Notes: generated by a model not told the origin, from the letters alone. Numbered from the stretch's first letter, positions 34,025-44,084 are shown. The stretch: DNA of 64,000 nucleotides from Candidatus Gastranaerophilales bacterium (GCA_910587815.1 CAJUNK010000014.1:1-64000); one strand, 5' to 3'. Made by a program: numbers and translations.

Positions 34025-36883
34025 TTACCCTTTTTCAATCATTGGTTTTAAAAATTTTGCTGTGTAAGATTTTTTGTCCTTAATCAGCTGTTTTGGCGTG
34101 CCCTTTGCAATCACCTCGCCGCCGCCAACACCACCCTCAGGGCCTAAATCTATAATATAATCAGCACATTTTATAATATCTAAATTATGTTCAATAATAA
34201 GCACAGTATTGCCATTATCAGCCAGCTGATGCAAAATTTTCACCAGTTTATCCACATCAAACCAATGCAAGCCTGTAGATGGTTCATCCATAAGGTATAA
34301 AGTCTTTCCTGTGGCGCGTTTATTTAATTCAAGTGCAAGTTTCACTCTCTGTGCTTCTCCGCCGGATAACGTGGTGGCGCTTTGGCCAAGTTTTATATAT
34401 TCTAATCCTACATCATAAAGGGTTTGCAGGCGCGTTTGAATTTTGGGCACATTTTTAAAGAATTCAAGCGCTTCTTCTACAGTCATATCCAGTACGTCAG
34501 AAATACTTTTCCCCTTGTATTTTACCTCCAGCGTTTCCTGATTATATCTTTTTCCTTTGCAAACGTCACATTTAACGTATACATCAGATAAAAAATTCAT
34601 CTCAATCTTTAAAACACCGTCACCTTTACATTTTTCGCACCTTCCCCCTTTTACATTGAATGAAAATCTGCCTTGCTTGTAGCCACGCACCTTTGCTTCA
34701 TTTGTTTGGGCAAAAAGGTCTCTGATGTGGGTAAAAACATCTGTGTAGGTTGCAGGGTTTGACCTTGGAGTTCTTCCAATAGGGGATTGGTCTACAAGAA
34801 CAATTTTATCAATATTTTCAAAACCTTTAATGTCATCTATGCCCTTTGGTTTTGGGCGGTTACCCCTTAATTTATGCAGGGCAAATTCATAAATAATATC
34901 ATTTACAAGGGTGGATTTACCGCTGCCTGAAACACCTGTCACAGCAACAATCTTTCCTAATGGAATATTTACATCAATATTTTTCAGATTGTTTAAATAC
35001 GCATTTTTAACCTCTAAAAAATTTCCGTTTCCAATGCGTGTTTTCTTTGGCACAGGGATATTAAGTTCTCCTGTTAAAAATTTTCCTGTTATAGAATCTT
35101 TTGCCTTTTTAATATCATCTAAAGTGCCCGATGCTATTATATTCCCGCCATGCACGCCTGCTTTTGGTCCAATATCTACAATATAATCGGCAGATTTTAT
35201 AGTATCTTCATCATGTTCTACCACAATTAATGTGTTTCCAAGGTTTCGAAGCTTTGTAAGTGTTTTTATCAGCATATCATTATCACGTTGATGCAAGCCT
35301 ATTGAAGGTTCATCCAAAACATATAAAACACCTGATAAACCTGAACCAATTTGTGTTGCAAGACGGATTCTCTGTGCTTCTCCACCTGATAATGTACCTG
35401 CACTTCTTGCAAGGGTAAGATAATTTAACCCTACATCAAGTAAAAATTTCAGCCTGGCACGAATTTCATCCAAAATTTGTCTTGCAATCGCCATTTTGTA
35501 ATTATCAAGCGTTAAATATAAATCTTCAATAAATTCATAGGCTTTATCTACGCTCATACAGCAAAAATCATAGATATTTTTATCATTTATTTTAACAGCC
35601 AATACAAAAGGGTTTAACCTTGCGCCCTTGCAAGCATTACAAGGAATTTCGCCCATAAATTTTTGTACTTCCGCACGCACAAGTTCACTATCTGATTCAA
35701 ATTTTTTCATCATATAAGGAATTACACCTATATAAGGCTGATAGTGCGTCCTCATATTTTTTGTACCAAAATCAGGATAACGCATTTTTATGGTTTCATC
35801 ATTTCCATAAAGAATTATCCCTTTTTGTGCAGGGGATAAGGATTTAAAAGGCTTATCGGGGTTAATTCCGTAATGCTCGCAAACAGAGTCCAATATACAT
35901 TTATAATAGGCATTTTGGGATTTATGCCACGGATAAATTGCCCCCTCATTTAAAGATTTTGTTTCATCAGGAATAACAAGTTCTGGCAAAACTTCATAAT
36001 GCGCACCAAGGCCGTTACAAACCCTACATGCACCGTATGGCGCATTAAAGCTGAAAAGCCTTGGGGTAATTTCTTCAAAACTAAGGTCGCAATTCGGACA
36101 GTTTAATTTTTCGGAAAATAATTTTTCATAAGGCTCAATTTTATTGCCGCCTTTATCGCTGCCGCCAAGCACATCTAAAGCCATCAGGCCGTTTGCACGC
36201 TGTAATGCTGTCTGCACGCTATCAAAAAGCCTGCTTCTAATACCTTCTTTTATAATTATTCTATCTATTACAACATCAATATCGTGTTTTTGCGTCTTTG
36301 CAAGTTTAATCTCATCCTCATCCAAATTATAAATTTCGCCATCAATTTTGAGACGAATAAACCCTTCCTGCTTTAATTCTGAAATTATATTTTGAAATTC
36401 TCCTTTTTTACCCCTTATAATGGGAGAAATTATTTGAATTTTAGCACCCTCCGGCAATTCCAGTATCTTTGCCACTATTTCATCAATTGTCTGCGGGGCA
36501 ATGGATGCACCGCATTTTGGGCAATAGGGCGTGCCCACGCGCGCAAATAAAAGCCTTAGATAATCATAAATTTCAGTAATTGTGCCCACAGTAGAGCGAG
36601 GGTTATTTGTGGTGGATTTTTGGTCAATAGAAATTGCAGGGGAAAGCCCATCTATAGATTCGACATCTGGTTTATCCATTTGTCCCAAAAATTGTCTTGC
36701 ATAGGTTGAAAGGCTTTCAACATATCTTCTTTGGCCTTCAGCGAATATTGTATCAAATGCAAGAGAACTTTTTCCACTGCCTGAAACACCTGTAAATACT
36801 ACAAGTTCATTCTTTGGAATTTCAAGAGAAACATTTTTTAAATTGTGTTCTTTTGCGTTTCTGATTACTATTTTATCGTTCAT
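34025..36883 (-). CDS. uvrA: Excinuclease ABC subunit A
   Basis: Damage-recognition ATPase of nucleotide excision repair; loads UvrB at lesions. 952 residues with two ABC modules: Walker A GVSGSGKSSLAFD and GVSGSGKSTLVND, ABC signatures LSGGEAQRIRLA and LSGGEAQRVKLA, and zinc modules around CPNCDLSF and CEKCKGDGVLKIE. Divergent from the promoter at 36.94 kb. uvrB and uvrC are not in the window. Confidence 0.98.
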   Translation of the reverse strand: MNDKIVIRNAKEHNLKNVSLEIPKNELVVFTGVSGSGKSSLAFDTIFAEGQRRYVESLSTYARQFLGQMDKPDVESIDGLSPAISIDQKSTTNNPRSTVGTITEIYDYLRLLFARVGTPYCPKCGASIAPQTIDEIVAKILELPEGAKIQIISPIIRGKKGEFQNIISELKQEGFIRLKIDGEIYNLDEDEIKLAKTQKHDIDVVIDRIIIKEGIRSRLFDSVQTALQRANGLMALDVLGGSDKGGNKIEPYEKLFSEKLNCPNCDLSFEEITPRLFSFNAPYGACRVCNGLGAHYEVLPELVIPDETKSLNEGAIYPWHKSQNAYYKCILDSVCEHYGINPDKPFKSLSPAQKGIILYGNDETIKMRYPDFGTKNMRTHYQPYIGVIPYMMKKFESDSELVRAEVQKFMGEIPCNACKGARLNPFVLAVKINDKNIYDFCCMSVDKAYEFIEDLYLTLDNYKMAIARQILDEIRARLKFLLDVGLNYLTLARSAGTLSGGEAQRIRLATQIGSGLSGVLYVLDEPSIGLHQRDNDMLIKTLTKLRNLGNTLIVVEHDEDTIKSADYIVDIGPKAGVHGGNIIASGTLDDIKKAKDSITGKFLTGELNIPVPKKTRIGNGNFLEVKNAYLNNLKNIDVNIPLGKIVAVTGVSGSGKSTLVNDIIYEFALHKLRGNRPKPKGIDDIKGFENIDKIVLVDQSPIGRTPRSNPATYTDVFTHIRDLFAQTNEAKVRGYKQGRFSFNVKGGRCEKCKGDGVLKIEMNFLSDVYVKCDVCKGKRYNQETLEVKYKGKSISDVLDMTVEEALEFFKNVPKIQTRLQTLYDVGLEYIKLGQSATTLSGGEAQRVKLALELNKRATGKTLYLMDEPSTGLHWFDVDKLVKILHQLADNGNTVLIIEHNLDIIKCADYIIDLGPEGGVGGGEVIAKGTPKQLIKDKKSYTAKFLKPMIEKG

Positions 36884-37255
36884 ATTGCTAAAAATTCTAA
36901 ACTATCTACACTATACATTATCCTTTAAAAATAATTATTGACAAAAATATATGTGTAATTTAGAATTTAGCTCCACCCCTTTTTTATTTATAAAAAGAAA
37001 AAAGGCATAATATCAAGCTTTTTAGGGCCATCAATACACCTTTTTAGGATAAAATCTATATCATAATGGAGGAAGGAGTGGAAAAGAGAAGAACTAACCA
37101 ATTATAAAATTCCACACTTCTGATATATATAACATATATATTTTGTATATTTACATTTTGTTACATCTTACACAAAAATATACAGGCAAAAAGAAATATT
37201 CAGGAGTTTTAATAAACTGCATTAACACACCACATCATTATAGGGAGAAATTTTA
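36884..37255. other. Gap with a promoter and a long leader
   Basis: No long gene. A + strand promoter is listed separately. The roughly 280-base leader contains a 13-codon mini-ORF (MEEGVEKRRTNQL, ATG at 37066) with no upstream binding site, and a polyA/polyT stem near 36980-37010. Function unclear. Confidence 0.35.
36938..36966 (+). promoter_or_regulatory. Strong sigma-70-type promoter
   Basis: TTGACA (36938-36943), 17-base spacer, TAGAAT (36961-36966), reading towards the tagged gene at 37256. One of the best consensus matches in the window, leaving a leader of about 280 bases. Confidence 0.55.
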
Positions 37256-37789
37256 ATGAGAATAAATTCAATAAGCTATAACTATCGCGCACAGGCGCAA
37301 AATTTTAAAGGAATAAAGATTTTAAACCCGCAAGATAAAGAGGCAGTGGATAAAATGCTTGACGGTAAAAAGGCAATATTTGATGCTGCAACGGAAGCAA
37401 AAGATATTGATATATTCCTCTTTGGGCAGATAACAAAAGAAGGGGGAGAAAAAATACCGTCTTATGCAGGTATTATCCAACAAAAAAGCGACAGAAGAAG
37501 CGCTGATGGCAGACAAAAAGCAGTTGCCACGTTTAAATGCCCCATGACAGAAGATGGCCTGAAAGATGCACAAGGAAAGATTGAACGTGCGGTAATTTGG
37601 GCAAATGCACCGGTAAACCTGCCCGCATGTGCTGCAATAGACGGCCTTGGCAAAAATGATGAACAAAAACAATACATAGAAGATTTGAAAAGCAAAATGA
37701 TAAAGGCCAAATGTGATAATGAATCAATAGTTTGGAAAGAAAAACTTGATATGTTAATCACAAGGGATGAAAACAATATCGACATTTAA
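37256..37789 (+). CDS. M-x-INSIS-tagged protein
   Basis: A 177-residue protein of unknown function. It opens MRINSISYNYRAQAQNFKG, the same M-x-I-N-S-I-S tag plus F-x-G as the gene at 6229. The rest is a mixed globular sequence with an AKDIDIFLFGQI stretch and a cysteine near the end of an AIDGLGKNDEQKQYIEDLK region. No signal peptide. GGGAG lies eight bases before the ATG. Confidence 0.7.
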   Translation: MRINSISYNYRAQAQNFKGIKILNPQDKEAVDKMLDGKKAIFDAATEAKDIDIFLFGQITKEGGEKIPSYAGIIQQKSDRRSADGRQKAVATFKCPMTEDGLKDAQGKIERAVIWANAPVNLPACAAIDGLGKNDEQKQYIEDLKSKMIKAKCDNESIVWKEKLDMLITRDENNIDI

Positions 37790-37831
37790 ATTTTATTTAA
37801 AACCTGTAAATTCCGGGCCTTTATTATTTAA

Positions 37832-38701
37832 TCATCCCTTTAAAAGCTGTTCCAGGGCTGCAATTTTCATCTTATCGGTATCAGGTTTTTTGCCTGTCCA
37901 AATTTCAAATGCTCTTGCACCCTGATGCACCAGCATATCAAGCCCGCCAATGCATTTTTTGCAGGCGCGCTCTGCCTGGTTTATAAGCTCTGTCCTCATT
38001 GGATTATACACTATATCATAAATAAGTCCATTCTTTGGAAGGGTTTCAACAACTTCCTGCGTCAGGGGTGAAACGCCTGAATTTGCACCTTTCATGCCTA
38101 AAGGTGTTGTGTTTACCACAATTGAAAATTCGTCCAATGATTTCAAAAGTTCGTTTTGAACAAGATTTATTTTTAAATTAGGAAATTTCTGCCTGAAAAT
38201 TTCTGCCGTTTGATGAGAATCTATAATATTTCTTGTGTAAAGATTTATTTCAGAAACGTTACATTCAGATAGCCCTACAATAACTCCGCGCGCAGCACCG
38301 CCCGTACCAAGTATTGCAGCCTTTTTGCCAGCTAAATCAATATTTTCAGGAATTGCCTTCACAAAACCGTAAACATCAGTATTAAAACCTTCTAAAGATT
38401 TATCTTCTAAAATTTTTACAGTGTTTACTGACCCTGCAAGATTTGCATATTCATCCACTTTTGATAAAAAAAGCGACATTGGCACCTTGTGCGGAATTGT
38501 GACATTAAAACCCAAAAAATTATCCCGTTTTAACATCTTTATTCTATCCACTAAATCTTCAGGTTTTGTTTCAAGTGTTTGGTAATCACCCTGCATATTT
38601 AAAGACTTTAAGGCAGCTTTTTGCATAACAGAACTCATAGAATGTCCAAGAGGGTATCCTATAATGCCAAATTTATAAAATATTTCAGCAGATTCTGTCA
38701 T
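37832..38701 (-). CDS. aroE: Shikimate dehydrogenase
   Basis: NADPH-dependent reduction of 3-dehydroshikimate in aromatic amino-acid synthesis. 289 residues with FGIIGYPLGHSMSS, GFNVTIPHK (catalytic Lys), AGSVNTV, the nucleotide loop GTGGAARG and NTTPLGM. Three bases downstream of topA on the same strand, an unusual pairing. Confidence 0.96.
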   Translation of the reverse strand: MTESAEIFYKFGIIGYPLGHSMSSVMQKAALKSLNMQGDYQTLETKPEDLVDRIKMLKRDNFLGFNVTIPHKVPMSLFLSKVDEYANLAGSVNTVKILEDKSLEGFNTDVYGFVKAIPENIDLAGKKAAILGTGGAARGVIVGLSECNVSEINLYTRNIIDSHQTAEIFRQKFPNLKINLVQNELLKSLDEFSIVVNTTPLGMKGANSGVSPLTQEVVETLPKNGLIYDIVYNPMRTELINQAERACKKCIGGLDMLVHQGARAFEIWTGKKPDTDKMKIAALEQLLKG

Positions 38702-38704
38702 TTT

Positions 38705-41017
38705 TTACGCCTCATCTTCCGGCATAGGTTTAGAAAATTTACAGGTTTTATTTGAACAACCAATTTTGTTTCCAGATTTTAAGAATTTTTTTACAAGCAA
38801 AGAGCCGCAATCCGGGCATTTTTCACCTGTCGGCTCATTCCAAACCGCAAAATCACAATCCGGGTATTTTGAACAGCCAAAAAATGTTTTTCCATATCTG
38901 GAACGTCTTTGGATAAGTTCGCCATCACGGCCTTCATCAAGGCATTTTGGGCATTTTACACCGGATGATATTACAATAGATTTTCTTGCCTTGCATTTTT
39001 CATCCAAACATTGATAATATTTGCCATAAGGGCCTGTTTTTATAACTGTTTTGCCGCCGCATTTTTCACATTTTACATCGGTTTCTTCATCCTTTGGCGG
39101 CTCTTTAGCGTCTCCCCCGTCTAATGGCATCATAGTCTTACATTCAGGGTATCCAGAGCACCCTAAAAATTGTTTTCCAAAACGGCTTGTTTTCACAACC
39201 ATTTTCTTGCCGCAATTAGGACATGTTACATCAGATTCTATAACCACATTTTCCATATTTGTTTTAGCATTTTCTACAGTCTTTGAAAATGGCGCGTAAA
39301 AATCCTTTAAAACATTTACAGAATTTGCCTTATCATCTGCTATATCATCCAATTTTAATTCCATAGATGCTGTAAATTGATAATCCATAATATCTGTAAA
39401 ATGTTTTACCAATTGTTCTGATATTGTTCTTCCTAAAATGGTTGGTTTTAGAGCCTTATCAAGCTTTTCAACATATCCTCTCTGCTGGATTTTTGTAATG
39501 ATAGGGGCATAAGTAGATGGACGCCCGATGCCGTATTCTTCCAGTTGTTTTACCAAAGATGCTTCTGAAAATCTTGGCGGAGGTTGCGTGAAGTGTTGTT
39601 TTGGGTCTAATTTTATAAATTCCAAAACATCACCTTCTTTTAAATCCGGAAATTTCATTTCATTTTCTTCAACATCATCTTGATAAACCTTTAAAAAGCC
39701 ATCAAATTCCACTTTTGAAGAACCTATTTTAAAGATATAATCATCCGCTTCAATATCAACGGTATGGTTTTTAATTTTGGCATTTTCCATCTGTGATGCC
39801 ATAAACCTTGACCATATTAATTTATAAAGTTTATATTGTTCACTTGTTAAATATTTTTTGATGCTTTCAGGCGTCCTTTCAACATAGGATGGACGTATCG
39901 CTTCGTGCGCATCCTGAACATTTTTCTTTTTACCCTTATTATAATCATTGGACACAGCAGGATAATATTTATCCCCAAAATTATAAGTTATATATTCTTT
40001 TGCGGCATCTCTTGCATCATCAGAAATTCTGACAGAATCTGTTCTCATATAGGTGATGAGGCCTATTGCGCCATCTTCACCAAGTTCAATACCTTCGTAT
40101 AATTTTTGCGCTATCTGCATCGTTTTTGAAACACCATAGCCAAGTTTAGAACTTGCCTCTCTTTGCAGAGTAGATGTGATAAAGGGCGCCTGGGGCTTTC
40201 TTTGAGAATCTCTTGTTGCAATTTTTGAAACCTGATATTTAGCTTTTTCAAGATCTGCTAAGATTTTATCTACTTCTTCTCTGTTTTTAATTTCGATTTT
40301 TTCATCTTTACCAGATGCAGTTTTTTTGCGTGATAATTCTGCTAAAAATTCAAAGCCATCTTTTTTTAAAAGTGCATCGATGCTCCAATATTCAACAGGT
40401 ACAAAAGCTTCAATTTCAGCTTCTCTTTCACATATCATACGCAGTGCAACAGATTGTACCCTGCCTGCCGAAAGCCTGTAGTTTCTAAGTTTTTCCCATA
40501 AAATCGGGCTTATTTTAAAACCCACCAATCTATCTAAAATTTGCCTTGTCTGTTGGGCTTTCACCTTTAACATATCGATATCATGATAGTTTGCAACAGC
40601 ATCTTTTATGGCCTTTGGGGTGATTTCATTAAATACAATCCTAAAGATTTTATCTTCTGGCACCTTCAAAACTTCCTTTACATGCCAGGCTATAGCTTCA
40701 CCTTCGCGGTCAGGGTCGGATGCAAGATAAATTCTTGAAGCGTTTTTTGCTATTTTATTTAGAGTATCTACAACCTTTTGTTTTTCAGGAATTATGGCAA
40801 AAGTTGGCTTAAAATCATCATCTATATCAAAACCAAGACCTTTTTTAGGCAAATCTCTGATATGGCCGAAACTGGCTTCAATTATATAATCATTTCCAAG
40901 AATTTTTTTAATAGTCTTTGATTTCGCTGGAGACTCTACTATTACAAGGGCTTTTCCTTTTGTTTCAGTTGTTTTTGCATCTTTTTTTGCAGATGCTTTT
41001 ACAGTTGCTTTTGCCAT
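38705..41017 (-). CDS. topA: DNA topoisomerase I
   Basis: Type IA topoisomerase that relaxes negative supercoils. 770 residues: toprim domain VIVESPAKSKTIKKIL, DPDREGEAIAWH, the active-site Tyr in GLITYMRTDSVRIS, and four C-terminal zinc modules (CPNC...CSGYPEC, CEKC...CLDEKC, CPKC...CSKYPDC, CPDC...CSNKTC). A short Lys/Thr-rich N-terminal extension precedes the toprim. Upstream dprA-topA order is common in bacteria. Confidence 0.97.
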   Translation of the reverse strand: MAKATVKASAKKDAKTTETKGKALVIVESPAKSKTIKKILGNDYIIEASFGHIRDLPKKGLGFDIDDDFKPTFAIIPEKQKVVDTLNKIAKNASRIYLASDPDREGEAIAWHVKEVLKVPEDKIFRIVFNEITPKAIKDAVANYHDIDMLKVKAQQTRQILDRLVGFKISPILWEKLRNYRLSAGRVQSVALRMICEREAEIEAFVPVEYWSIDALLKKDGFEFLAELSRKKTASGKDEKIEIKNREEVDKILADLEKAKYQVSKIATRDSQRKPQAPFITSTLQREASSKLGYGVSKTMQIAQKLYEGIELGEDGAIGLITYMRTDSVRISDDARDAAKEYITYNFGDKYYPAVSNDYNKGKKKNVQDAHEAIRPSYVERTPESIKKYLTSEQYKLYKLIWSRFMASQMENAKIKNHTVDIEADDYIFKIGSSKVEFDGFLKVYQDDVEENEMKFPDLKEGDVLEFIKLDPKQHFTQPPPRFSEASLVKQLEEYGIGRPSTYAPIITKIQQRGYVEKLDKALKPTILGRTISEQLVKHFTDIMDYQFTASMELKLDDIADDKANSVNVLKDFYAPFSKTVENAKTNMENVVIESDVTCPNCGKKMVVKTSRFGKQFLGCSGYPECKTMMPLDGGDAKEPPKDEETDVKCEKCGGKTVIKTGPYGKYYQCLDEKCKARKSIVISSGVKCPKCLDEGRDGELIQRRSRYGKTFFGCSKYPDCDFAVWNEPTGEKCPDCGSLLVKKFLKSGNKIGCSNKTCKFSKPMPEDEA

Positions 41018-41054
41018 ATTTGTTCTATCTTTTTATTTTCTCTCTATAATATTT

Positions 41055-42128
41055 TTAGCCAGCTATAAAATAATTACCGCCAGCTTGTTTTATTAAAGCG
41101 TTAAGTTCCATTGATGTCAAGCTCACCATTAAATCATTAATGCCAATATTTAAAATTATGCTTAAATCTTCCATATTTTTTGGACCAAGGGCTATCTCAT
41201 CATAAATTTTCTTTTCAATTTCATTTAATTTCGGCGCCTCTTTTTCATCTAATACAATATCCCAATTTAGAGCTTCTAGAATATCTTCACCCTTTGTTAC
41301 CATTGAAGCACCATTTTTTAAAAGATAATAGACACCTTCTGTATTTGGATTTGAAATAAGTCCAGGAATGCACATTAATTCTCTGCCATATTCTAAAGTA
41401 AGCCTGGCACTTATCATGGCACCGGATTTTATCCTGGCTTCTGCCACTACTGTGCCCAATGCCATTCCTGTTACAATTCTATTCCTTTGTGGAAACTGGT
41501 GCGGTAATGGCGGTGTTTCATAAGGATATTCTGTAAATATAAGTCCAGCGCCTTCTTCAATTTTTTTATAAAGATTTTTATTTGAATTAGGATATTGAAA
41601 TTTAAACCCTGAACCAATAACCCCTATTGTTTTCAGGCCATTTTCTATTGCAGCACTATGACTTTTTGCATCAATTCCTTCTGCAAGCCCTGAAATTATT
41701 ACAATATCAAGACCCCTAAATTCCGAAATTATAGATGCCAGTGCTTCTTTTGCACTTAATGAAGCTTTTCTTGAACCCACAAAAGCAACAACTCTATCAA
41801 AATTTATATCAGCAAAATTCCCTTTATAATAAAGCATTAAAGGAAAATCAGGAATATTTTTTAAAATTTTAGGATATCTTTCATCATTGTATGTTATATA
41901 TCCTATTTTTTCTTTATCTTGCAAGATTTTAAAATCAGAATAAATTTTATTTAGGTCTATTTCATCCCTTCTTTTTAAAAAATCTCTAGGAACAGTGATT
42001 TCACCCATATAATATTCACTAAAAAGGGATAAATCTTCTTTTGTGGCATTGAATGTTTTTTCAATATCATAATCAAAATATTCAAACAATTTTGCCTTAA
42101 ACAATGGGCTAATGATTATTTCGCTCAT
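41055..42128 (-). CDS. dprA: DNA processing protein DprA
   Basis: Loads RecA onto incoming single-stranded DNA in natural transformation. The Rossmann-like core is clear: VAFVGSRKAS, IISGLAEGIDAKSHSAAI, GVIGSGFKFQYP, FPQRNRIVTGMA and SGAMISARLTLEYGRE. A C-terminal winged-helix-like domain (YDEIALGPKNMEDLSIILN) follows. I give the ATG at 42128 (357 residues), but the in-frame KDKFFLA just upstream looks DprA-like, so a start inside or near the TPR gene end (up to 42284) is possible; the far upstream part is an Arg-rich antiphase of the acidic TPR tail. Confidence 0.93.
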   Translation of the reverse strand: MSEIIISPLFKAKLFEYFDYDIEKTFNATKEDLSLFSEYYMGEITVPRDFLKRRDEIDLNKIYSDFKILQDKEKIGYITYNDERYPKILKNIPDFPLMLYYKGNFADINFDRVVAFVGSRKASLSAKEALASIISEFRGLDIVIISGLAEGIDAKSHSAAIENGLKTIGVIGSGFKFQYPNSNKNLYKKIEEGAGLIFTEYPYETPPLPHQFPQRNRIVTGMALGTVVAEARIKSGAMISARLTLEYGRELMCIPGLISNPNTEGVYYLLKNGASMVTKGEDILEALNWDIVLDEKEAPKLNEIEKKIYDEIALGPKNMEDLSIILNIGINDLMVSLTSMELNALIKQAGGNYFIAG

Positions 42129-42190
42129 TGCAAGGAAAAATTTGTCTTTTTGATTGCAGGCCGTATCATTTACAGGAAGCTTGCCCTGAA

Positions 42191-43198
42191 CTATTCGTCT
42201 TCTTCCTCTAGAAATTCTTCCTCCAGCAGGCCTTCTGTTGTCTCCTCTGCTTGTTCCTCTATCATTTCCTCTATTGGGGGACATTCATTTAATTCCTTTA
42301 AAATAGCGTATTTATTAAAAGATAAACTTGAATCATTCTTTAGGGCCAATTCCAAACAATTTCTATACCCTTTTAAATCTTGTTTTAATTCATAAATTTT
42401 AGCATAAAGAAAATAAAAATCCCCGCTTTCTGTTAAATTTTCTTTCATCTCATTTAACACTTCAATTGCAGTATCAAGATCGTTAATTTTTATGTAAAGT
42501 TGTGTTAATAATTTATAAGCTTCTTTATCTTTAGGGTTTTTTTCAATAGTTAAATTCAGCATTATAATAGCATTTTCTATATCATTCCTTTCATAGAAAA
42601 TCTGCCCTAAATTAAAATACGCCCAGGAATAACTTTCAGAAAGCTCTATCACTTTTTTATATTCTTCAACAGCTTTATCTGTTTCTCCTATCTTTTTATA
42701 CATATTTGCAAGGTGAAAATGGGCAAAATAATCACCATAATTATATTCTATAGCCTTTTTAAAACATTTTATAGCATTTTCCGTTTCATCTTTTTTTGCA
42801 AAAAGACAACCGATACAAAAAAATGAATTTGAATCCTCATTTTCAAGGCAAATTACCTTTTTAAACTGAGACATAGCCTCATCATCCATTCCCAAAGTTT
42901 CATAGATGAGAGCTAGGTTATACAAAAAATCAGGCTCATCTTCTTTTAATTTAACCGCTTTAGTGTAAGCATCCAGTGCAAATTTAAACTGCTTTAATTT
43001 TTCCCAGCAAATTCCTATATTAAAATAAAGATTTGGATCATTTGGAAAGGTGTTTGAAAGATAGTTCAAATGTTTTAAAGCCATCATATCAAACCCCATA
43101 TCAAGACACATTACGGCAAGTTCACGCCTTGCTTGGAAATTTGTAGGATCATTGTCTATTGTTTTTTTAAGATTTTCAAACCTTTGTACATCATTCAT
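42191..43198 (-). CDS. TPR-repeat protein
   Basis: A 335-residue cytosolic protein of about seven tetratricopeptide repeats, for example YFNIGICWEKLKQFKFALDA, NLALIYETLGMDDEAMSQ and YFNLGQIFYERNDIENAI, with a very acidic C-terminal tail (LLEEEFLEEEDE). Scaffold role presumed. Directly upstream of dprA and overlapping or abutting its start. Confidence 0.88.
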   Translation of the reverse strand: MNDVQRFENLKKTIDNDPTNFQARRELAVMCLDMGFDMMALKHLNYLSNTFPNDPNLYFNIGICWEKLKQFKFALDAYTKAVKLKEDEPDFLYNLALIYETLGMDDEAMSQFKKVICLENEDSNSFFCIGCLFAKKDETENAIKCFKKAIEYNYGDYFAHFHLANMYKKIGETDKAVEEYKKVIELSESYSWAYFNLGQIFYERNDIENAIIMLNLTIEKNPKDKEAYKLLTQLYIKINDLDTAIEVLNEMKENLTESGDFYFLYAKIYELKQDLKGYRNCLELALKNDSSLSFNKYAILKELNECPPIEEMIEEQAEETTEGLLEEEFLEEEDE

Positions 43199-43219
43199 GG
43201 TTTATATTTTATCACTACG

Positions 43220-43532
43220 CACCCCACCTGTCACCTTGAACTTACCGTTGCTTTGAAATGAAAAATATGTAAAAAATACTTGCAGCCTTCAATATAAATT
43301 TTCATACAGTTAAGCATAGTGAATAATAACATCTTAGCAAATGTATATAGCGAGTATGTTTGAGAAAGGTGCCAACCTGATTATTATATTGGCACCGACG
43401 AGTTTGCGAGCAATAAAAGATGAGCTTAGATGTTATATGAACGGGCGACCACCTGTATGAAAATTTATGTTGAATGGCTAGGATAGAAACTTTATCAGAT
43501 TCTAAAACAAGTTCAGGATGACGGGTGGGGGT
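43220..43532. repeat. Nested palindromic (MITE-like) element
   Basis: A gene-free block built of nested inverted repeats. Outer arms: 43220-43243 and 43509-43532 (AAGTTCA...GACAGGTGGGG against AAGTTCA...GACGGGTGGGG, about 19 of 24 matching). Inner arms: 43288-43307 and 43455-43474 (19 of 20, TTCAATATAAATTTTCATAC). Then ATAACATCT/AGATGTTAT, and the core stem GGTGCCAA (43368-43375) / TTGGCACC (43389-43396). It has no open frame. Looks like a miniature non-autonomous element or a structured RNA. Confidence 0.55.
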
Positions 43533-43670
43533 AAGGATGACAGAGTGGAGTTCAGCATGTCAGCTGCTCATTAAACAAAGTAAACAAACTTAGATATAAT
43601 TAAAAAATAACTATAGGACACATTACAACCCTATAGTTACTCATTAAAATATATTTAGCAATGGTGCTTG
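43533..43670. other. Gap after the palindromic element
   Basis: Nothing I can call. It includes a second AAGGATGACAG word and GAGTTCAGCATGTCAGC, related to the arm sequence of the palindromic element, so the repeat may extend to about 43565. Confidence 0.3.
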
Positions 43671-44084
43671 TTAATCCTCTAAATCCATTGCATCTAAATC
43701 CAGCACATGACCTTCAATTGCATCATCATCAGATACAGCATCGGTATCTTGTACAATTTTTTCAATTACAAGCTGCGCCATATCAAGAGCCACTTTCTGC
43801 CTTGTTTCTTCATCGCATCTTTCAAGCATTTGAATTGCAGTTCTTACTGTTGCATCCAAATCATACCATCTGTTTGTACCTTTTTGAATAAGTCCATCTT
43901 CTACAGCGCCCACAATATCTTCAATGTTTGAAAATTCGTTATTGTTTATATTGTGTTCTATTATTACCTTGATTAAATTTAAGGCAACAGCAATTTGGCT
44001 TGCATCATCAGAGCTTGCAAGAGTGCGCATTGACATTGAAAGCACAGGGTCTTTGTCATACCAGCGTGAATAATATTCATTCAT
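43671..44084 (-). CDS. Two-repeat protein of unknown function
   Basis: A 137-residue acidic protein built from two similar units: RWYDKDPVLSMSMRTLASSD with ALNLIKVIIE, and RWYDLDATVRTAIQMLERCD with ALDMAQLVIE. No membrane segment or named domain. Acidic C-terminus. Short gap after the ferredoxin gene on the same strand. An AGGAGATATAAAAT lies before the start. Confidence 0.65.
   Translation of the reverse strand: MNEYYSRWYDKDPVLSMSMRTLASSDDASQIAVALNLIKVIIEHNINNNEFSNIEDIVGAVEDGLIQKGTNRWYDLDATVRTAIQMLERCDEETRQKVALDMAQLVIEKIVQDTDAVSDDDAIEGHVLDLDAMDLED

Noticed and set aside
42129..42284. DprA N-terminal extension to the far ATG
   Set aside because: It is the Arg-rich antiphase reading of the acidic tail of the TPR gene; only the last few residues before 42128 look DprA-like.
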